A DNA stretch of 64,000 bases from the NCBI RefSeq assembly GCF_023544465.1, contig NZ_JALPVL010000015.1, forward strand, positions 1 through 64,000. Reading direction: 5' to 3'. Position 1 is the stretch's first letter. Each line of letters starts with the position of its first letter. Below, piece by piece: positions 57,909 through 64,000 of the stretch. The notes under the pieces are model-generated. The model had not been told where the DNA came from. It searched no databases and was given only the letters and a program-made list of their open reading frames with translations. The stretch comes from Paractinoplanes maris (lineage in GTDB: Bacteria > Actinomycetota > Actinomycetes > Mycobacteriales > Micromonosporaceae). The position numbers were made by a program, and so were the translations under genes.

Positions 57909-58734
57909 GCCTGCCATCGTGCGCGGGTTCGAGGCGGGCCGCTTGGACGAAATCGAACTGGTCGGCCAGCCACTCCGACGGGGTGCAGCCGGCCAGCGCG
58001 CGGAACTCGCGGACCAGGTGGGACTGGTCGGCGTAGCCGTGCCCGGCGGCCACCTCGGCGATCGGCGTGCCCGGTCGCAGGGCGCGCCGAGCCCGGTCGA
58101 AGCGGGCCACCCGGGCCGTCTCCTTGGGGCGCAAACCCACCTCGGCCCGGAACCGGGTGGTCAGGTAGGTGTCGCTCCAGCCGACCTCGGCCGCCACGGC
58201 CCGGATCGGCGCACCGAGGATGACGCGGTGATAGGCGTACGTGATCTCGGGCCGGACCGGGCGGTCGGTCAGCCGGGCCCGCAGCGCGTCGTCGAGCACG
58301 GCGAAACGGCTCGGCCAGTCGGCGGCACCACACAGACGCTCGCGGATCCCGGCCACCACGGTCTCGCCGAGCAGGGCGGTGGCGTCGACGTCGAGACCGG
58401 CCAGCTCGGCCGCCGGAACCCCCAGCAGCGCGCGACAGCCCAGCGGCCGCAACGCCACCTGGACCCCCGACTGCCGGCCGTCGTGGGTGATGACCGCGGG
58501 CGTCAGGTGCAGGCCACCGACCAGCGAGTCGTAGTGGCCGGGCCGCTGACGCGGATCGGGGTGGGCCGCCATCACCAGCGGCTCGTCCATGGTCAGGATC
58601 ATCGTGAGGTAGGGCGAGGGCAGTCCGAGATGCCGCATCGGCGCCACCCCGCGCTGGCGATACCCCGAATACGCGGCGACGAAGGGCGCGAGTGCGGCGG
58701 CCGGCCGGGCCTGGACGTACTCGTCGATGACCAT
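57901..58734 (-). CDS. AraC-family regulator
   Basis: A 277-residue protein. The C-terminal HTH_18 has IRAVAAEVGWSDTYLTTRFRAEVGLRPKETARVARFDRARR and IAEVAAGHGYADQSHLVREFRALAGCTPSEWL. The N-terminal domain (PMRHLGLPSPYLTMILTMDEP, VQVALRPLGCRALLGVPAAEL) resembles the DUF6597-type sensor. It likely controls the coupled VOC gene. Confidence 0.93.
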   Translation of the reverse strand: MVIDEYVQARPAAALAPFVAAYSGYRQRGVAPMRHLGLPSPYLTMILTMDEPLVMAAHPDPRQRPGHYDSLVGGLHLTPAVITHDGRQSGVQVALRPLGCRALLGVPAAELAGLDVDATALLGETVVAGIRERLCGAADWPSRFAVLDDALRARLTDRPVRPEITYAYHRVILGAPIRAVAAEVGWSDTYLTTRFRAEVGLRPKETARVARFDRARRALRPGTPIAEVAAGHGYADQSHLVREFRALAGCTPSEWLADQFDFVQAARLEPAHDGRHD

Positions 58735-58806
58735 CGGTTACGACGGTAAACGATGGGCCCACCCGATGCCCGGACCGGATGAGCCCCGTCTGTGCCGCCG
58801 CCGGGG

Positions 58807-59310
58807 TCAGTCGGACAGGGCCTTGGCCAGGTCGTCGCGGAAGGCCCGCTCGCTGTCGGTGACGGTCTCGCCGCCGAGGCCGAGCATCCCGCCGCTGGAG
58901 GCGGCGCCGACGACGCTCTCGGCGATCTCGACGAGCCAGTGCTTGTAGGTCTCGGCGTCGGCCTGCTCGGCCTTGGTGACCAGCAGGGCGTTGGCCTCGG
59001 CGGCCCGGCCGAGCACGTCCTCGGCGTACGCGATGGGGTCGCTCGGCTCGATCACCGGCGGCTCCTCACCCAGCTCGGGATCGCCCGCCCGGTCCAGGAT
59101 CGCCCCGGCGACCGCGGCCACCATGGGGCTGGCCGACGCCCGCGCGTCCGAGATGACGTCGAGCCCGGCCGCCGTCTCGGCCCGGGTCTTGCGCGTGCTG
59201 TCGGGGGTGGCGGCGCTGGCCGCGGTGAGCACCGACTGCGGCAGGCCGACCAGCAGTCCCCACTCCGCGTCGGTGAAGCCCAGCATCGAATACAGCGGAT
59301 CGTCGCTCAC
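58807..59310 (-). CDS. Helical protein of unknown function
   Basis: A 167-residue, Ala-rich protein starting MSDDPLYSMLGFTDAEWGLLVGLPQSVLTAA and ending VTDSERAFRDDLAKALSD. The mid part has a helix QADAETYKHWLVEIAESVVGAASSGG. Resembles a family of actinobacterial hypothetical proteins. GTG start at 59310. Confidence 0.65.
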   Translation of the reverse strand: MSDDPLYSMLGFTDAEWGLLVGLPQSVLTAASAATPDSTRKTRAETAAGLDVISDARASASPMVAAVAGAILDRAGDPELGEEPPVIEPSDPIAYAEDVLGRAAEANALLVTKAEQADAETYKHWLVEIAESVVGAASSGGMLGLGGETVTDSERAFRDDLAKALSD

Positions 59311-59344
59311 GGGAAATCCTCACGGTCGGTGATGTCTCGCAGTC

Positions 59345-59620
59345 TTATACCCCACCGGCCGTCAGCTCGATCACGCGGAGAAGTTCCGACCCGTACGTGT
59401 CGAGGTGCGGCTCCGGCGTCCCGGTCCACGGGCCGTCCAGATCGGGTCGCCGGCGCGCCACGTGCAGGGCGTACGCGGCCTGCTGAACACGCGCATCCTC
59501 GGCCTCGGTCACGCTCTCGCCGACGACGAACCCGTGCACGCCGGGAATCTGCCCCAGGACGGTGACTGCTTCCTGAGTGCGCTCATCGATCATCTGCCGC
59601 CACCGGGGACTCGGAAACAT
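59345..59620 (-). CDS. Small protein of unknown function
   Basis: A 91-residue protein (MIDERTQEAVTVLGQIPGVHGFVVGESVTEAEDARVQQAAYALHVARRRPDL). The start may be MFPSPRW at 59620 or Met at 59593. Good codon usage, no motif recognised. It lies 34 bp upstream of the 59310 gene on the same strand. Confidence 0.5.
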   Translation of the reverse strand: MFPSPRWRQMIDERTQEAVTVLGQIPGVHGFVVGESVTEAEDARVQQAAYALHVARRRPDLDGPWTGTPEPHLDTYGSELLRVIELTAGGV

Positions 59621-59671
59621 CGCCCGACCCTATCTCCCTCAGCTCCGCCTGATCCCGGCCGACGGAAGGGC

Positions 59672-59995
59672 ATGTCAGCGGACGAGGTGGCCGGATTGCT
59701 CAGCACGGCCGGACGGGTGCGGGACGCGGGCGACCTCGCCGCGGCCGCCGGCCTCTACCAGCGCGCCGCCCTGCGGGGCTCGCCCGAGGCGTACGCCGAA
59801 CTGGGGTTCATCCTGCGGACCATGGGCGACAGCGCCTACGCCGAGACGGCTTTCGAGCGCGCGGCCGAGGGCGGTCACGGCCTGGGCTGGTATGGCCTCG
59901 GCCTGCTCCGGACCGAGGCCGGCGACACCGAGCAGGCGGAGATCCTCTACCGCCGGGCCGCCGACGCCGGACTCGCTCTCACCCGGAAGGGGTGA
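59672..59995 (+). CDS. Sel1/TPR-type repeat protein
   Basis: A 107-residue protein with about three helical repeats (GDLAAAAGLYQRAALRGSPEAYAELGFILRTMGDSAYAETAFERAAEGGHGLGWYGLGLL), the pattern of Sel1-like repeats. Probably a protein-interaction module. GGAAGGGC lies next to the ATG. Confidence 0.78.
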   Translation: MSADEVAGLLSTAGRVRDAGDLAAAAGLYQRAALRGSPEAYAELGFILRTMGDSAYAETAFERAAEGGHGLGWYGLGLLRTEAGDTEQAEILYRRAADAGLALTRKG

Positions 59996-60060
59996 GGCGG
60001 CGGGGCCCCCGGCGAGGGATGCTCCACGACGGCACGCTGTGCGGGCCGGAGGGGAGAGCT

Positions 60061-61689
60061 GTGGCGTTGTTCCGCTACACCTACCTCGGGCTGGCCGGGG
60101 CCCTGGTCTTCTTCTGTGCGTCGCTGACCCCGTCCCTGCTGCCGCGGGGATGGCTGTTCCAGGGGGTGATCGGCGGGCTGCTGGCGGCGGTCGGCTACGG
60201 CCTCGGGGTGCTCGGCGGGTGGCTGGGGCGGTGGATCTCGGGGCGGCCCGCGCTGCCCGCACCCAGCCGGGTGGCCTGGTGGGTGCTGGGTGGGGTCGCC
60301 GGCGTGCTGATCCTGGTCTTCCTGTGGCTGGGGTCGGGCTGGCAGCGGCAGATCCACCGGCTGATCGACCTGCCGCCACCGCCGCGCGCGAGCTATCTGC
60401 TCAGCCTGCCGCTGGCGGCCGTGCTCTTCGTGCTGGTCGTCGGGCTGGCCCGGCTGATCCGGCGGGCCACCCACGCGCTGATCCGGCTGCTCGGACGCGG
60501 GGTGCCGGCGCCGGCCGCCCGGGCGCTCGGTGTCGTGCTGATGGTGGTCATGTTGATCTTCCTCGGCAACGGCCTGCTGGTGCCCTACCTGTTCCGGGCG
60601 GCTGACCGGACCTTCGCGGCGGTCAACTCGGAGACCCAGCCGGAGGTGGCGGCACCCCTCTCGGCCTATCGGTCGGGTGGGCCGGGCTCGGTGCTGAGCT
60701 GGGCGTCGCTGGGCAATCAGGGGCGCACGTTCATCGGCGGCGGGCCGAGCGTGGCCGATCTGCGGGCCTTCTCCGGCCGTACGCCCCGGGAGCCGATCCG
60801 GGTGTATGCCGGGCTCGACTCGGCCGGCACGCCGACCGAGCGGGCCGAGCTGGCGGTGCGCGAGCTGGAGCGTACGGGAGGGTTCTCGCGCCAGGTGCTG
60901 TGCCTGATCACCACCACGGGCACCGGATGGGTCAACGCGCAGGGCGTCGACCCCTTGGAATACATGTACAACGGCGACACCGCGCTGGTCTCGATGCAGT
61001 ACTCCTATCTGCCCAGCGTCATCTCCTTCCTGGTCGACCGGGACCGGGCGCGGGCGGCGGGCCGGGCGCTCGTCGACGAGGTCTACGGCGTGTGGTCCAA
61101 GATGCCGGTCGGGCAGCGCCCCCAGCTGCTGGTCTTCGGTGAGAGCCTGGGCTCCTTCGGCTCCGAGGCGGCCTTCAGCGGCAGCGGCGACATCCGCAAC
61201 CGGGTCGACGGGATGCTGCTGGTCGGGCCGCCCTCCAGCAACGAGCTCTGGCGGCAGTTCGTCGAGGATCGCGACCCGGGTACGCCCGAGGTGCTGCCCC
61301 GCTACGAGCAGGGCGCGATGATCCGCTTCGCCGCCGACCCGGCCGCCGACCTGGCCCGCCCGGCCACGCCCTGGGACCGGCCCCGGGTCGTCTACCTGCA
61401 ATATCCCTCCGACCCGATCACCTGGTGGTCACCCGGTCTCGCGCTGAACCGCCCCGACTGGCTGGCCGAGGAACGCGGCTACGACGTGCTGCCCGCCATG
61501 CGCTGGTACCCGCTGATCACCTGGGCCCAGGTCTCGGCCGACATGGCCGTCTCCAACAACGTGCCGGCCGGTCACGGCCACAACTTCGGCGCCGCACCGG
61601 TCACCGCCTGGGCCGAGATCGCGCCACCGGACGGCTGGACCCCGGAGCGTACGGCCGCCCTCACCGCCCTGATCGCCGCCGACGAATGA
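60061..61689 (+). CDS. Membrane alpha/beta-hydrolase
   Basis: A 542-residue protein with four or five N-terminal helices (to about residue 185), then an extracytoplasmic alpha/beta-hydrolase domain with the nucleophile elbow FGESLGSFGSE. Other family segments are QGRTFIGGGPS, IRVYAGLDSA, QGVDPLEYMYNGDTALVSMQYSYLPS and NVPAGHGHNF with a late His. Matches the abhydrolase_9-type proteins of actinobacteria (mycobacterial relatives are envelope-associated). GTG at 60061 has GGAGGGGA upstream. Confidence 0.88.
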   Translation: MALFRYTYLGLAGALVFFCASLTPSLLPRGWLFQGVIGGLLAAVGYGLGVLGGWLGRWISGRPALPAPSRVAWWVLGGVAGVLILVFLWLGSGWQRQIHRLIDLPPPPRASYLLSLPLAAVLFVLVVGLARLIRRATHALIRLLGRGVPAPAARALGVVLMVVMLIFLGNGLLVPYLFRAADRTFAAVNSETQPEVAAPLSAYRSGGPGSVLSWASLGNQGRTFIGGGPSVADLRAFSGRTPREPIRVYAGLDSAGTPTERAELAVRELERTGGFSRQVLCLITTTGTGWVNAQGVDPLEYMYNGDTALVSMQYSYLPSVISFLVDRDRARAAGRALVDEVYGVWSKMPVGQRPQLLVFGESLGSFGSEAAFSGSGDIRNRVDGMLLVGPPSSNELWRQFVEDRDPGTPEVLPRYEQGAMIRFAADPAADLARPATPWDRPRVVYLQYPSDPITWWSPGLALNRPDWLAEERGYDVLPAMRWYPLITWAQVSADMAVSNNVPAGHGHNFGAAPVTAWAEIAPPDGWTPERTAALTALIAADE

Positions 61690-61703
61690 CGAAGGACGAA
61701 ACC

Positions 61704-62210
61704 ATGAGCGACCTGCCCGGAATGGTCAACTCACTGACCGAGACCGAACTGCTGCTGTTCCGCGAGGCCGAGCCGGACAATCTGGCCGGGCTCGACGAGG
61801 ACGGGCTGCTCGACGTGCACACCCGCATCCGCCGCGCCCGCAACAAACACCAGAAGGTCTACCGCCGGCAGGCCGCCGGCCGGGTCGGCGAGGTGGGTGC
61901 CCGCGGCCGCGCCTACCCCAAGAACACCCGCAGCCGGGCCAAGGCCGAGGTCTTCGAGGACGCGCTGGCCCGGGTCAGCGACGCGGTCGCCGGCGCCGCC
62001 CGGGCCTCCGTCGAGGCGTTGCGGGCCGAGCGCCTGGCCGAGGCCCAGCAGCCGGGCAACGTCGACCCGCCGGGCCCGCCCCGCCCGCGCAACCAGACCC
62101 GCGCGGCCCAGCGCACCGACCGGCAGCCCGACCACGCCGGAATCCCGAAGCAGCGCGCCTCGACCCGCGCGACCGGTGCCCGCCGGCAGGCCCGCCGCGA
62201 CAGCCGTTAA
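61704..62210 (+). CDS. Basic-tailed protein of unknown function
   Basis: A 168-residue protein. The N-terminus SLTETELLLFREAEPDNLAGLDEDGLLDVHTRIRRARNKHQKVYRRQA is conserved-looking and helical. The C-terminal 50 residues are Arg/Pro/Gln-rich and probably disordered and nucleic-acid-binding. ATG at 61704 has AAGGA upstream, 14 bp after the hydrolase. Confidence 0.7.
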   Translation: MSDLPGMVNSLTETELLLFREAEPDNLAGLDEDGLLDVHTRIRRARNKHQKVYRRQAAGRVGEVGARGRAYPKNTRSRAKAEVFEDALARVSDAVAGAARASVEALRAERLAEAQQPGNVDPPGPPRPRNQTRAAQRTDRQPDHAGIPKQRASTRATGARRQARRDSR

Positions 62211-62218
62211 TCTTCGGC

Positions 62219-62950
62219 ATGCTCGTTCTCGACCCGGAACACCCCTGGGCGGTCGCCGCCGCCGAAGCCATCCGCGGTGGACAGGTGGCGGCCCTGCGGC
62301 GGTTGCTGACCGAGCACCCGGGCCTGGCCACGGCCCGGCTCGGGGACCCCGACGGCGGCATGTCCCGGACGTTGCTGCACGTGGTCACGGACTGGCCCGG
62401 TCATCACCCGGACGGACCGGCCACGGTGGCCGTGCTGGTCGAAGCGGGCGCGGACGTGAATGCCCGCTTCACCGGCCCGCACACCGAGACGCCCCTGCAC
62501 TGGGCGGCCAGTTGCGACGACGTCGCCGTGCTGGACGCGTTGCTGGACGCCGGCGCCGAGATCGACGCTCCGGGCGCGGTCATCGGCGGCGGCACGCCGC
62601 TGGACGACGCCACGGCGTTCGCCCAATGGCGCGCCGCGCGCCGGCTGGTCGAGCGCGGAGCACGCACGACGCTGTGGCACGCCGCGACCCTCGGCCTGAG
62701 CGACCGCTGGCCGGCCTACTTCACCGGCGACACCCGGCCGGCGGCGGACGAGCTCAACGGCGCCTTGTGGGGAGCCTGTCACGGCGGGCAGCAGCGGGCC
62801 GCCCAGTTCCTGCTCGAGCACGGCGCCGACCTCGACTGGATCCCGCCCTGGGAGCACCTCACGCCACTGGACGCCGCCGTCCGTCACGGCGACCCCGCCC
62901 TGATCGCCTGGTTGCGCGCACGCGGCGCCACGTCTGTCGCCGCCGGGTAG
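62219..62950 (+). CDS. Ankyrin-repeat protein
   Basis: A 243-residue protein with ankyrin-like repeats: ALRRLLTEHPGLATAR, TLLHVVTDWPG...VAVLVEAGADVNAR, TPLHWAASCDDVAVLDALLDAGAEIDAP, AAQFLLEHGADLDW and TPLDAAVRHGDPALIAWLRARGA. Binding partner unknown. A TAATCT hexamer lies 5 bases before the ATG. Its 3' end overlaps the convergent MFS gene. Confidence 0.87.
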   Translation: MLVLDPEHPWAVAAAEAIRGGQVAALRRLLTEHPGLATARLGDPDGGMSRTLLHVVTDWPGHHPDGPATVAVLVEAGADVNARFTGPHTETPLHWAASCDDVAVLDALLDAGAEIDAPGAVIGGGTPLDDATAFAQWRAARRLVERGARTTLWHAATLGLSDRWPAYFTGDTRPAADELNGALWGACHGGQQRAAQFLLEHGADLDWIPPWEHLTPLDAAVRHGDPALIAWLRARGATSVAAG

Positions 62951-64000
62951 TCAGCCCGGGAACACTTTCGCCGTGCTCGGCGGGCACCATCCGAAGCCCG
63001 GCCAGGGCGACCGCGGTGATCACGGCCGAGGCCAGGAAGACTCCGCCGTAGCCGAGCGCGGTCGTTGATCCGGCGCCGATCAGCGGTCCGGAGGCCACAG
63101 CGCCCAGCCGGCGGGTGTTGGCGTACAGACCGGAGGCCAGCCCCGGGCGCGGGATCAGCTCCTGGAACAGGGTCAGGCCGACACCCGCGACGGCGGCGAA
63201 GAACCAGGCGTTGAGCACCTGCAAGGCGAGCAGCGGAACCGGGCCGCTGGCAAAAGCCATGGCCGCGTAGTAGGCGACGCCGGCCAGGCAGCCGGACAGC
63301 AGCAGCCGCGTCCCTCGAGGTGTCGTGCGGGTCGTTCGCCGAGGCGAAACGGTTGCTGAGCTTGCCGATCAGCAACAGAGCCGGAATCTCGAGGGCGGCG
63401 GCCACGCCCAGAGTGACGCCGGACCACGCCACGTCCAGTCCCATCCGGCCGGTCACGAACAGGCTCATGATCGAGACCGTGGCGCTGTTGGTGGCCTGCA
63501 ACGCGATGAACACCACGACGACCGCGATGACCCGGCCGCTCAGCACCGCCCTCGGCTGTGCGGCGGCGTCGCCCTCGACCGCCTTCGGGGCGCGCATGGC
63601 GGCGGTGGTGCCGATGTTGAGGAGCGCGATCACCGCGATGGCGGCCAGGATCGATCGCGCGCCGGACGCGGCGATGACGGCCGTGGCCAAGGGTGGGCCG
63701 GCGACCCAGGCGACCGAGACGAGCGCCCGGGTCCGCACCACCTCGCCCGGTGCCGCGCCGGTGTGCTTGAGGTGGGCGAACAACAGGGAACTGCCCACGC
63801 CGGCCGGCCCGCCGAGCACCACCAGGGCGAGCACCGCCACCGGCAGGGACGTGGTGGCCGCGAGGGCGCCGGCCAGCGCCAGGGTCAGGACGCCGCAGGC
63901 GAGCGTCGGCCGCAGATAGTCGCCGGCCCGGTCCGCGTACGCGGGTACCAGCAGCGAGGCGACGAAGCCGCCGGTGTTGTAGATCGCCAGCGCCCAGCCG
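62859..64000 (-). pseudogene. Sugar-efflux MFS transporter, frameshifted and cut by the window edge
   Basis: The 5' part is open from the window edge (GWALAIYNTGGFVASLLVPAYADR) to about 63345 and carries typical MFS/SetA-like helices (GGPAGVGSSLLFAHLKHTG, MSLFVTGRMGLDVAW). The family sequence then continues one frame over (LLLSGCLAGVAYYAAMAFASG, FQELIPRPGLASGLYANTRRLGAV) to 62859. The shift lies between about 63311 and 63345. Either a real single-base mutation or a sequencing error explains it. The true C-terminus is unclear because the second frame runs into the ankyrin gene's tail. Confidence 0.75.

Overview
The window is chromosomal DNA from a high-GC actinomycete. Strong G/C third-position bias, GTG and TTG starts, dense overlapping operons and the gene families present (SEC-C, DUF1996, DUF3072, DUF6986, SpoIIE/HATPase regulators, Clp-N/HTH pairs) fit Micromonosporaceae, with an Actinoplanes-like organism as my best guess. 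I see no rRNA, tRNA, CRISPR array or convincing replication origin. The main accessory elements are an IS110-family insertion sequence at the left end and a lone large serine recombinase near the middle.

Layout. 1-467 is a G-rich gene-free stretch with a long nested palindrome. 455-1763 is the IS110 element; the structured segment upstream of its recombinase is a candidate bridge RNA. 2558-5493 holds an anchored solute-binding protein, a polytopic membrane protein and a PP2C phosphatase, possibly one sensory module. 5568-7883 is a GGDEF-EAL protein, followed by a PTPS-like protein and the helicase HrpB. 11167-21213 is a purine/ureide degradation block: OHCU decarboxylase, HIU hydrolase, uricase, an 8-oxoguanine-deaminase-like amidohydrolase, malate synthase, a CitE-like DUF6986 protein, allantoinase and allantoicase. 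It is interrupted by a secreted CBM6-DUF1996 protein. Together these enzymes convert urate to allantoate and dispose of the glyoxylate released downstream.

21203-33396 is mostly housekeeping and unknown genes: GNAT, cupin, APH-like kinase, PCMT-like and other methyltransferases, phospholipase D, M29 aminopeptidase and a SEC-C protein. 33579-37395 contains pirin and two MarR regulators with the serine recombinase between them; the pirin and first marR promoters share a near-identical operator. 37488-40569 carries an SDR and a sugar-acid dehydratase/epimerase pair. 41011-42195 has a Clp-N/HTH pair with palindromic operators and a DUF3072 gene with a LexA-like box. 43156-52564 encodes stress-signalling and envelope proteins. 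52674-57504 has a glycosyltransferase, then an ABC-2 exporter with its histidine kinase and response regulator. The right end has VOC, AraC, TPR, an alpha/beta-hydrolase, an ankyrin protein and a frameshifted sugar-efflux MFS gene that runs off the window.

Two themes stand out. First, the IS110 upstream region has two perfect 11-bp inverted repeats, nested, plus a hairpin whose loop matches the other end of the element over 8 nt, as expected of a bridge RNA. Second, five local tandem-repeat arrays occur in or at the ends of unrelated genes: 27-bp units in an APH-like kinase and in hrpB, 24 bp in a DUF3800-like gene, 41 bp at the end of pirin and 37 bp at the end of the SDR. Several share a CCGGCAACG core. 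Many regulators and small genes also have a TANNNT hexamer 6-8 nt before the start codon, suggesting leaderless mRNAs.
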